DNA from: Oscillatoria sp. Prado101
Lineage (GTDB): Bacteria > Cyanobacteriota > Cyanobacteriia > Cyanobacteriales > Oscillatoriaceae
Assembly: GCA_025454445.1 (NCBI GenBank)
Contig: JALOOK010000181.1
Coordinates: 1 to 8,251, forward strand
Reading direction: 5' to 3'
DNA length: 8,251 nt
The translations under genes and the position numbers were made by a program. Shown in pieces: positions 1 to 5,585 of this stretch (position 1 is the first letter of the stretch; each line of letters starts with the position of its first letter). The notes beneath the pieces are model-generated. The model worked only from the letters and a program-made list of their open reading frames with translations. It was not told the DNA's origin and searched no databases.

Positions 1-65
1 CGGTTGAGCAGGGCGGCAATCGCATTTGGATCTCCCTGCTTAGCAAGTTCGAGAGCATTTGACAT
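1..65 (-). CDS. N-terminal fragment of a conserved cyanobacterial protein (runs off the left edge)
   Basis: On the minus strand an ATG at 65-63 opens a frame that stays open to the window edge, giving 21 complete codons. The peptide begins MSNALELAKQGDP and continues with NAIAALLN. This 'AKQG(D/N)P.AIA.L.NR' opening is common at the N-terminus of many cyanobacterial proteins of unassigned function, in which a short helix precedes a small alpha/beta domain. That family statement is from memory and the fragment is too short to assign a role. The frame is also open upstream of this ATG (it reads ...CQRQVLLA before the Met), so a start further right cannot be excluded. I chose ATG 65 because the family-like motif begins there. 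No clear Shine-Dalgarno sequence precedes it. Confidence 0.6.
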   Translation of the reverse strand, partial: MSNALELAKQGDPNAIAALLN

Positions 66-323
66 GGCTAGCAAGACTTGACGCTGACAAGCCGGTGAGT
101 GTTCACAGAGAAGTCTAGCAAGAAAGCCCTCTTCTTCCCGCCCGTTCCCTGTTGCAGCCGCTGTCGCTCTAGCAGCACCGCAGCGCCGCAGCGCCCCTTC
201 CCACTGGGTACTGCTGTTAATCTTCTTTCTCAGACCCGTGCCCTATGCCCAACTCCCGCCCCCATGCCCCCACCCTTTCGATCTGCGAGCGCCACCCGCT
301 CAAATTCAGTCATATTACACATA

Positions 324-356
324 AGAAACCCGGTTTCTTTAAGAAACCGGGTTTCT
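324..356. repeat. 33-base palindrome, copy 1 (AGAAACCCGGTTTCT family)
   Basis: Arms AGAAACCCGGTTTCTT (324-339) and AAGAAACCGGGTTTCT (341-356) are perfect reverse complements of 16 bases around a single T. Each arm is itself nearly palindromic. The right flank (CAGTACCTCAC, 357-367) matches, in reverse complement, the left flank of the copy at 3584-3616, so the dispersed unit is larger than the palindrome and the two copies lie in opposite orientation. This fits a dispersed, possibly transposase-mobilised, repeat. No protein is encoded. Confidence 0.85.
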
Positions 357-385
357 CAGTACCTCACTCAGACGAAAAACGCTAT

Positions 386-512
386 ATATATAGCGGTTCT
401 GATCTTATTGTGGTACTGATAACCCCGGTAGCGTAGGGGCGGGCGGCACACGGGAACCGCCCCCTTCCGGAGTTCAAAGGGCTACTTCATACAACTGAGA
501 ACCGCTATATAT
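386..512. mobile_element. MITE-like element with 15-base perfect terminal inverted repeats
   Basis: ATATATAGCGGTTCT (386-400) and AGAACCGCTATATAT (498-512) are exact reverse complements bounding 127 bases. Weaker inverted similarity continues inward. The interior has a GC hairpin, GGGGCGG (436-442) with CCGCCCC (457-463), and no reading frame of note. Terminal inverted repeats, AT-rich ends and small size are typical of miniature inverted-repeat elements. No target-site duplication is clear, and the mobilising transposase is not in this window. Confidence 0.55.
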
Positions 513-887
513 GCTCTCTTCTGTAACTAAGAAATATCTGCCAATAGCCGGCAAAATATCCGAGGGCAGTTGGGTGAGAGCGCTCCCACGCACTTGGGGC
601 GACGCCCCACGCCCCGCCCCACGCCCTTTTCCGGCTTGTGCGCGCCGAGCGCCGGCACTGAGCGCCACATCCTGCCTCAAGAGCGAGCCACTCTCGATAT
701 CCGGCATTTCTGCTGCAGAAATTCCTCGCTTGTTACTGCCAGTCATTTACCGCAGCAGGGGCGTGCTGTAGCTTTCTGAATCCCGCGCTTACCCTGTTCT
801 GTTTTTGATTTGAGTGGCCTAAATAAACGCACGGTTTGCTGAGGATATTTTAACCCGGTTGTATGTGAAATTTTAGAGTTGATATTT

Positions 888-930
888 TCCGCTGTCCGCT
901 GTCCGCTGTCCGCTGTCCGCTGTCCGCTAT
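888..930. repeat. TCCGCTG heptamer tandem array (STRR class)
   Basis: Five perfect consecutive copies of TCCGCTG (888-922) are followed by TCCGCTA and a partial TC. Short tandemly repeated heptamers of this kind are a known feature of filamentous cyanobacterial genomes and normally lie between genes, as here. Copy number is expected to vary between strains. No role is implied. Confidence 0.9.
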
Positions 931-1112
931 CTGTCGCCAGTAACTTTTGACCGCCCTGACGCCAGCGCTGCCAAGTTTTCTGTCAAGCTACACTCATAAA
1001 GTCACTCAAAAGAGAGACGAAATGCAACTCAAGATGTGCTAAAAATTAACAAAGCTAGCTTCCCTTGATATCTGTGTCTGCCGGCTTCCTGACAGATAAA
1101 TCTTACCTAAAC

Positions 1113-1186
1113 CCTGTGGGGACTGGCGGCGTGCTGGGCCGGTGCGGGCCAGGGTTGCTGTTGTTAAGCTGTTCCCTCCCCACAGG
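1113..1186. repeat. Inverted repeat CCTGTGGGGA / TCCCCACAGG
   Basis: CCTGTGGGGA (1113-1122) and TCCCCACAGG (1177-1186) are exact 10-base reverse complements with 54 bases between, about 180 bases before the importer start. The interior is GC-rich (GGCGGCGTGCTGGGCCGGTGC region). It could be a long-loop RNA structure or the ends of a small degenerate element. No coding frame is present. Confidence 0.4.
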
Positions 1187-1253
1187 CGCGTTTGCTGTCA
1201 CCGCGCTGCAGCCGGCGGCGGAAAAGCGCCTCTGATCTGGCGGGCATTTAATA

Positions 1254-1278
1254 TATTAATCTCTGGGAGGGATTAATA
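1254..1278. promoter_or_regulatory. Inverted repeat upstream of the importer ATPase gene, possible operator or leader hairpin
   Basis: TATTAATC (1254-1261) and GATTAATA (1271-1278) are perfect 8-base inverted arms around a 9-base spacer (TCTGGGAGG), ending about 90 bases before the importer ATG. The position suits an operator or a hairpin in the 5' leader. The AT-rich arms and 17-base centre-to-centre spacing resemble a dimeric repressor site, but no regulator is identifiable here. Chance occurrence is possible. Confidence 0.3.
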
Positions 1279-1368
1279 AAAACAAACTGCGCACCCTCAA
1301 TAAAAAAATAGCAGATTTCCAGCCCCCAGCTGTATTCCTCCAAACGTAAAAACCGCGTAAATACGTCC

Positions 1369-3462
1369 ATGACCGAAACTGTTCTCAATGTCCGTTCCCT
1401 GCAAGTCCACTTCCAAACCGACGAGAAACTGATTAAAGCCGTTGACGGCATCTCTTTTGAGGTGAAGCGAGGGCAAACCCTGGGCATTGTCGGGGAATCA
1501 GGTTCGGGAAAATCCGTCACCTCCCTGGCTGCCATGAGTCTAGTGCCCAGCCCCCCGGGCAAGATTGCCGGTGGGGAAATTTGGTTTCGGGGCGTATCTA
1601 AAGATGGCCTGATGCTGGAGCCGGTGAACCTGCTGCAGCTGAAAGCCCAGCAAATGCAGGACTACCGGGGCAGCCAGATAGCGATGATTTTTCAAGAGCC
1701 GATGAGTGCGCTCAACCCGGTGTACACCATTGGCTTTCAGCTGACAGAAGCGATTCGGCTGCACCAAAGTGTAACGCCGGCACAAGCTCGCCGGCAAGCT
1801 CTCGCCCTGCTGCAAGAAGTCAAACTCCTCCCCAGCGATGAGGAACTGCGCCAGCGCCACATCGAAACCCAGAGGCGCTCTACCGGCATCTCCTCCCCAG
1901 ACGATAACTGGGCCATCGACCTTGACGAGCGGGAAATTGCGCGGCACATCAACCAGCAAAAGCAAGCCCTGCTCAACCGCTACCCCCACGAACTCTCCGG
2001 CGGACAGATCCAGCGGGTGACGATCGCAATGGCGATTTCCTGCAATCCGGCGCTGCTGATTGCCGACGAGCCCACTACCGCCCTGGACGTCACCGTGCAA
2101 GCCACCATCCTCGACTTGCTGCGGGAGTTGCGCGACCGCCGGCAGATGGCCATGATATTTATCACCCACGACTTGGGCGTGATTGCCGAAATTGCTGACT
2201 GGGTGGCGGTGATGTACCAGGGGAAAATTGTCGAAACCGGCTCGGTTTGGCAGATTTTCTCCAACCCCCAGCACCCCTACACCAAAGGGTTGCTCGCCTG
2301 CCGGCCTCAGCCTAAACGCCGGCTGCGCTATTTGCCCACAGTTTCTGACTTTATGGAGGTTGTCACCACCGGCACCGGCGCTGTGGAAATTCGGGAGAAG
2401 ACTGCGGTTGCGCCAAATGTCGAGACGGAATTGCCCCTGTCTGCAACTTCTGTCGAAGACCCCAGCGCCAGTGCTGAGGCAGGCGACAGCATCCTTCCAG
2501 CAGAAGGGGAAGCCGCCCAAACAGCGTCAACAGCAGAGTCAAGATGGGCTAAAGCCCAACTACAAACAGGTCTGACAGACCGGCAGATTATAGAAGTGAC
2601 TGAGGCGGAGATGGACGAAAGGCTGGCCAAACTGCAACAGCAATCCCCTCTCGTCAGCGTCCGCGATCTCCAGGTTGGTTTCCCGGTGCGGGGGATGTTT
2701 GGCGAAACGAAGCGCTACGCGATGGCTGTCAATGGCGTCTCGTTTGAGGTTTTTCCGGGGGAAACCCTGGGGCTGGTGGGCGAGTCCGGCTGCGGCAAAA
2801 CCACTTTGGCCCGCACGCTGATGCGGCTGATCGAACCGATGAGCGGACAGCTGGTTTTTGAAGGCCAAGACATCACCCACCTGACCGGCAAACCGATGCG
2901 CCGGTTGCGCCGGGACATGCAGATTATTTTTCAAGATCCCTTCAGCTCTCTCAACCCGCGCATGAAAATTGGGGAAGCGGTGATGGAACCCCTGGTGATT
3001 CACGGTGCCGGTGAGAGCGCCAAGCAGCGCCGCGAACGCACCGCACACTTGCTAGAGCGGGTGGGCCTCAATCCCGACTGGATGAACCGCTACCCCCACG
3101 AATTTTCTGGCGGTCAGCGCCAGCGGGTGTGCGTCGCTCGCGCCCTGGCCCTCAATCCCAAGTTTATTATCTGCGATGAGTCGGTTTCGGCGCTTGATGT
3201 CTCCGTGCAGGCGCAAGTGCTGAATCTGCTTAAAGAATTGCAGGACGAGTTTGGGCTGACTTACATTTTTATCTCCCACGACTTGAGCGTGGTCAAGTTT
3301 ATGAGCGACCGGATCATGGTGATGAACAAGGGCAAAATTGAAGAAATCGGCCCCTCTGAGAAAATCTATCGCGAACCGCAACAGGCTTACACGCGCCAGC
3401 TGATTGCCTCGATTCCCACCGGCACCCCGGAACGCATTCAGCAGCAGCAAGCCTGTTTGTAG
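1369..3462 (+). CDS. ABC importer, fused double ATP-binding subunit (DppD-DppF/GsiA/YejF type, peptide/nickel class)
   Basis: This protein powers uptake of peptides or related solutes by an inner-membrane ABC importer. Both ATPase halves, often separate proteins, are fused. NBD1 has Walker A GESGSGKS (42-49), Q-loop Q109, signature LSGGQ (209-213), Walker B ending D233-E234 and switch H267. NBD2 has GESGCGKT (471-478), Q522, FSGGQ (579-583), D603-E604 and H637, so both sites look competent. After each NBD comes the oligopeptide-transporter C-terminal motif (HPYTKGLL at 302-309; AYTRQLIASIP at 673-683). NBD1 has an extra charged segment at about 154-200, and an acidic, Ala/Ser-rich linker spans about 320-428. 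At 697 residues it is longer than bacterial fusions of about 530-620. The ATG at 1369 fits the family N-terminus, although no Shine-Dalgarno sequence is evident, which is common in cyanobacteria. No permease or binding-protein gene is adjacent, so the substrate is unknown and the partners are probably encoded elsewhere. Confidence 0.95.
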   Translation: MTETVLNVRSLQVHFQTDEKLIKAVDGISFEVKRGQTLGIVGESGSGKSVTSLAAMSLVPSPPGKIAGGEIWFRGVSKDGLMLEPVNLLQLKAQQMQDYRGSQIAMIFQEPMSALNPVYTIGFQLTEAIRLHQSVTPAQARRQALALLQEVKLLPSDEELRQRHIETQRRSTGISSPDDNWAIDLDEREIARHINQQKQALLNRYPHELSGGQIQRVTIAMAISCNPALLIADEPTTALDVTVQATILDLLRELRDRRQMAMIFITHDLGVIAEIADWVAVMYQGKIVETGSVWQIFSNPQHPYTKGLLACRPQPKRRLRYLPTVSDFMEVVTTGTGAVEIREKTAVAPNVETELPLSATSVEDPSASAEAGDSILPAEGEAAQTASTAESRWAKAQLQTGLTDRQIIEVTEAEMDERLAKLQQQSPLVSVRDLQVGFPVRGMFGETKRYAMAVNGVSFEVFPGETLGLVGESGCGKTTLARTLMRLIEPMSGQLVFEGQDITHLTGKPMRRLRRDMQIIFQDPFSSLNPRMKIGEAVMEPLVIHGAGESAKQRRERTAHLLERVGLNPDWMNRYPHEFSGGQRQRVCVARALALNPKFIICDESVSALDVSVQAQVLNLLKELQDEFGLTYIFISHDLSVVKFMSDRIMVMNKGKIEEIGPSEKIYREPQQAYTRQLIASIPTGTPERIQQQQACL

Positions 3463-3479
3463 TTGGGCTGCACGCCCAA
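3463..3479 (+). terminator. Small hairpin immediately after the importer gene
   Basis: TTGGGC (3463-3468) and GCCCAA (3474-3479) form a 6-bp stem with loop TGCAC, starting at the base after the TAG stop. The following ATTCCCTCTT is pyrimidine-rich but not a T-run, so this is only a weak intrinsic-terminator candidate; it may instead stabilise the 3' end of the mRNA. Confidence 0.3.
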
Positions 3480-3550
3480 TTCCCTCTTACCGCACCGACA
3501 GGCGTGCCGGTGGCTGCGGTCAGGGAACGAGGGATAAGGCAGTGGGGGAT

Positions 3551-3655
3551 AAATATAGCCTTTCTGATATTAGTGAGGTACGGAGAAACCCGGTTTCTTT
3601 AAGAAACCGGGTTTCTGGGCCATAGTTCATCCTACTGAGAAGCGCTTAATTATAC
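3551..3655. repeat. Composite dispersed repeat: palindrome copy 2 inside degenerate inverted ends
   Basis: The core at 3584-3616 has the same 16-base arms (3584-3599 and 3601-3616) as copy 1. Its left flank GTGAGGTAC (3573-3581) matches the reverse complement of copy 1's right flank. The outer parts, AAATATAGCCTTTCTGAT (3551-3568) and CTGAGAAGCGCTTAATTATA near 3635-3654, are degenerate relatives of the terminal repeats of the 386-512 element. The palindrome therefore sits between MITE-like ends here. Confidence 0.6.
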
Positions 3656-3692
3656 AGCAAATTATTTTATTTGTCAAGGGCAGACGCAAAAA

Positions 3693-3722
3693 TTTTTCTC
3701 GTTCCTCTGGGAACGAGAAAAA
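3693..3722 (-). terminator. Intrinsic terminator for the glycosyltransferase gene
   Basis: TTTTTCTCGTTCC (3693-3705) pairs perfectly with GGAACGAGAAAAA (3710-3722) around the loop TCTG, a 13-bp stem. Read on the minus strand the hairpin is followed directly by five T (complement of 3692-3688), then G, the classic intrinsic-terminator layout. It lies about 87 bases beyond the glycosyltransferase stop. No T-run follows on the plus strand, so it should act mainly on minus-strand transcripts, although the stem could also slow read-through from the importer gene. Confidence 0.7.
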
Positions 3723-3809
3723 ACCTTGGCGCTCTACCCTGCGGGAAGACGCGCTTCGCGTCTATGGCTCAGGAGCGGTTCACCCCCCAAAAGCCCAAAT
3801 CCCAAGCAA

Positions 3810-4595
3810 CTAACTAACAGCCTTGCGGTGAAAACTGAGAGCCAAAAAAGCTCGCCAAGCAAACACCGGCAGAGCGAGCATGCGCCGCCAGCGCCAGGGT
3901 TCTTGATAGAGCCGGTACAGCCACTCCAGATTGTTGTTGCGCAGCCACCCTGGGGCGCGGGTTTTAACACCGGCCCAAATATCAAAACTGCCGCCGACAC
4001 CGATCCAAATTGCTTGCGGGCAGAGGTGCCGGTGCTGGACAATCCAAAACTCTTGGCGAGGCACGCCCAGCCCCACCAAAATCACGCGCGGCTGCAGCTG
4101 TTTCAAAGTTTGGCAAAATTCTTGCTGTTGAGCCGGTTGCAGGAAACCGTGCTGCGCCCCCACTATCTTCAACCCCGGAACTTGCTGCGCCCACAGCTGC
4201 GCCGCCTTTTCTGCCACACCCGGTGCTCCCCCATAAAAAAATATGGGGCACGCCTCTCCCAGTTGGCCAACTTTGTGCAGCAGGCTCTCGCAGAGTTCAA
4301 TTCCCGGACAGCGCCGCACCTTTTGCCCAAGCAGCTGCAAGTAGAGCACCACACCGGCACCATCTGGGACAACCAGCTCAGCCTGACGGATAGCGCTCCC
4401 CAAAGCCGGATTCTCTGATGCCTGCACCGTCATTTCCGCATTGAGTGTCACCACATGAGCTCCGAGCCCTTGCTGCAGGCGCTCTAGCAACCACCCCGAA
4501 CAGTCATCTGATAAGTGCACCGGCAGTCCCAGTACAGAAAATTCCCTTGGCACGTTTGACAACATCAATTTTCTCACAGCCACACTCTCACCCAT
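3810..4595 (-). CDS. WecG/TagA/CpsF family glycosyltransferase
   Basis: Members transfer N-acetylmannosamine or N-acetylmannosaminuronic acid onto undecaprenyl-linked intermediates at the cytoplasmic face of the membrane, for wall teichoic acid, enterobacterial common antigen or capsule. In cyanobacteria the likely product is an exopolysaccharide or O-antigen-like glycan; the sugar is not predictable from sequence. The family hallmarks are in order: VVTLNAEM (48-55), VVPDGAGVV (75-83, with the conserved Asp at 78), GIEL (98-101), ILVGLGVPRQEFWI (172-185), GVGGSFDIWAG (199-209), RAPGWLRNNNLEWLYRL (213-229) and EPWRWRR (232-238). A basic and hydrophobic C-terminal segment (about 236-261) matches the membrane-binding appendage of the family. 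Length (261) is normal. ATG 4595 is the upstream choice; an in-frame ATG at 4565 (Met11) is a plausible alternative because conserved sequence begins after it. No other glycan gene adjoins it, so it is probably an isolated locus. Confidence 0.93.
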   Translation of the reverse strand: MGESVAVRKLMLSNVPREFSVLGLPVHLSDDCSGWLLERLQQGLGAHVVTLNAEMTVQASENPALGSAIRQAELVVPDGAGVVLYLQLLGQKVRRCPGIELCESLLHKVGQLGEACPIFFYGGAPGVAEKAAQLWAQQVPGLKIVGAQHGFLQPAQQQEFCQTLKQLQPRVILVGLGVPRQEFWIVQHRHLCPQAIWIGVGGSFDIWAGVKTRAPGWLRNNNLEWLYRLYQEPWRWRRMLALPVFAWRAFLALSFHRKAVS

Positions 4596-4746
4596 TATCC
4601 CGAAGCCGGGGGTTCCAGCAACCGGTTTGTTTTTTGTCCATTTGCACTTTTCCGCCCTTTGTCGCTAATTGCTTATTCGTAATTCGCGCTTGTCCGGGAT
4701 TTAGCCACTGGCTGTTAGCCAATGAGCGGTGTGCCGGTCAGCGCCG

Positions 4747-4775
4747 TCCGTCCACAGGTCAGCCCTGTGGACGGA
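4747..4775. repeat. 12-bp perfect hairpin between the glycosyltransferase and the decayed operon
   Basis: TCCGTCCACAGG (4747-4758) pairs exactly with CCTGTGGACGGA (4764-4775), loop TCAGC. No T-run follows on the minus strand; on the plus strand GGGGGAAAGTTTT follows. It could be a terminator or insulator for transcripts leaving the operon, a structured leader of the glycosyltransferase mRNA, or a dispersed palindrome. Its core CCTGTGG resembles the arms at 1113-1122 and 1177-1186. Confidence 0.5.
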
Positions 4776-4867
4776 GGGGGAAAGTTTTCTGATTGTAACG
4801 AGTTGACAGATTAGCACTTCTGTATCTCGAAGGCACATCCGAAAGAACTGGACTAATTTCTATATTT

Positions 4868-4899
4868 AGATTAACCGGCTTGATTGATTGGGCTGCCGG
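4868..4899. repeat. Left 32-base direct repeat flanking the decayed ATPase/Toprim-like operon
   Basis: The stretch at 4868-4899 matches 6852-6883 in the same orientation at 29 of 32 positions; the last 23 bases (4877-4899 against 6861-6883) differ once. The shared identical core is GATTGATTGGGCTGCCGG. This copy ends 80 bases before the ancestral stop of the Toprim-like gene. A weaker match (CTATATT at 4860-4866) continues leftward with a gap. It is a candidate recombination or attachment site, or a copy of a dispersed repeat. Confidence 0.8.
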
Positions 4900-4909
4900 C
4901 GGCTACATG

Positions 4910-4938
4910 GAGTGGGTGAATCTGTTTCTCTCCCACTC
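4910..4938 (-). terminator. Possible weak terminator after the Toprim-like gene
   Basis: GAGTGGG (4910-4916) and CCCACTC (4932-4938) can form a 7-bp stem with a 15-base loop, starting about 42 bases beyond the ancestral stop at 4982-4980 on the minus strand. No T-run follows, so intrinsic termination is uncertain. Confidence 0.25.
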
Positions 4939-4979
4939 ATTCTCCCGCTGATTGAATGCCGGTTTATGGTTAAAGGTTT

Positions 4980-5039
4980 TTAAGGAATCACCTCAGCTTC
5001 ACAAAGAGACAGTATCGTATTCACAAATGCCTTTAATTA
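4980..5039 (-). pseudogene. Untranslated former C-terminal tail of the Toprim-like protein
   Basis: Read from the premature TAA (5039-5037), the frame continues for 18 sense codons (LKAFVNTILSLCEAEVIP) to a TAA at 4982-4980. The peptide is helix-like and forms a smooth continuation of ...VNLCP, as if a codon such as GAA had become TAA. Restored, the protein would be 201 residues. Confidence 0.55.
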
Positions 5040-5585
5040 TGGGCATAAATTCACAGCTACCATCAGATCGTTCTTCCGCAATATCCTTGGGTCGTGGCTG
5101 GGTTTATCATAGCTCTGAAGTCCGCCCGATTCAAAAATGTCTTTAATGCGCTTAGAGGGTGGATTAGTATGGTTGACTTGTTCAGGTGCCCCTCTTGGCG
5201 CTGACTTATTATGTCCAGCTAATTTTTGAAGAGTTGGCCAAAAAGGTAACAGCCAAGCTTCAAAGTCATACTGCGCCGCGTGGGGATAAAATTTGGGGTT
5301 ATTGCCCACCCAAGCCGCCATTTTAGCCTTAGCATCCGCTGCATCTGTGAAGTCATTCGTGCCGGTGTAAACGTCTGTCAGCGCAATCACAGCATCATAA
5401 GCATCTTTGCCAGTAAGCAGATTTTCGACAACACGTCTGAGCTTTTCTTCTTTGGGAAGGCGACCGCCTTGCGGGATAAACCTAATTCTGGGCATCCGCT
5501 GTTCTAAGCGCGACTTGAGGAACTCTTGCAGCTTAGTCTTAAAGGCCATTTCAGTTTCTCCTTCAACCAGAATGGCAATCTTCAT
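5037..5585 (-). CDS. Toprim-like DUF4276-type protein, probably C-terminally truncated by a nonsense codon
   Basis: The start is the ATG at 5585-5583, inside the ATGA overlap with the upstream ATPase, because the family N-terminus MKIAILVEGETE begins there; an ATG ten codons upstream lies within the ATPase gene. The 182 residues show LVEGETE (6-12), with the acidic residue typical of the first Toprim-like motif, LTDVYTG (69-75) as the probable second acidic motif, and H102 plus DFEAWLLPFW (107-116), typical of DUF4276. Such proteins sit beside AAA ATPases and are suspected Mg-dependent nucleases by analogy with OLD-type and PARIS-type systems; no activity is established for this one. The TAA at 5039-5037 follows VNLCP. 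Beyond it the same frame reads LKAFVNTILSLCEAEVIP to a second stop at 4982-4980, which looks like the natural C-terminus. With its partner ATPase broken, this protein is probably an orphan on the way to loss. Confidence 0.8.
   Translation of the reverse strand: MKIAILVEGETEMAFKTKLQEFLKSRLEQRMPRIRFIPQGGRLPKEEKLRRVVENLLTGKDAYDAVIALTDVYTGTNDFTDAADAKAKMAAWVGNNPKFYPHAAQYDFEAWLLPFWPTLQKLAGHNKSAPRGAPEQVNHTNPPSKRIKDIFESGGLQSYDKPSHDPRILRKNDLMVAVNLCP

Larger units (their letters stand above)
66..1368. other. 1.3-kb gene-poor spacer rich in repeats
   Basis: No reading frame here has convincing protein character. The short frames on both strands are rich in Pro, Ser, Ala and Arg and follow the C-rich base composition. 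The spacer holds a palindromic repeat (324-356), a MITE-like element (386-512), CG-rich low-complexity sequence (about 595-630, with CCCCACGCCC-like runs), a heptamer array (888-930), and two inverted repeats nearer the importer gene (1113-1186 and 1254-1278). Around 243-280 a C-rich run (ATGCCC, then CCCGCCCCCATGCCCCC) may be another degenerate short tandem repeat. Confidence 0.7.
3463..3809. other. Spacer between convergent genes, with a repeat and a terminator
   Basis: No gene is seen. The spacer holds the small hairpin after the importer, the composite repeat at 3551-3655, the strong hairpin at 3693-3722, and a short palindrome AGACGCG-CTT-CGCGTCT (3747-3763) of a type scattered through cyanobacterial genomes. 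The + frame that crosses 3726-4418 is the antisense shadow of the glycosyltransferase. Confidence 0.7.
4596..4979. other. Spacer upstream of the glycosyltransferase gene, carrying the left direct repeat
   Basis: No gene is supported. The interval contains a 12-bp perfect hairpin (4747-4775), the left copy of the module-flanking direct repeat (4868-4899) and a GAGTGGG/CCCACTC inverted pair (4910-4916 and 4932-4938) just past the ancestral end of the Toprim-like gene. The glycosyltransferase promoter should lie here, but I cannot point to convincing -35/-10 boxes. Confidence 0.6.

Noticed and set aside
99..779. Several short frames in the left spacer
   Set aside because: They overlap one another on both strands, cross the palindrome and MITE-like repeats, and have compositions set by C-rich sequence.
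1540..2520. 326-codon open frame on the minus strand
   Set aside because: It lies entirely antisense to the importer ATPase, whose motifs are unambiguous. The antisense protein is His/Gly/Arg-rich with no recognisable domain, as expected from a GC-rich shadow frame.
2560..3450. Two further minus-strand frames (2560-3048 and 3052-3450)
   Set aside because: Both are antisense to the second ATPase half and show no family motif.
3726..4418. 230-codon plus-strand frame
   Set aside because: Antisense to the WecG/TagA-type glycosyltransferase, which carries every family motif. The plus-strand product has no recognisable features.
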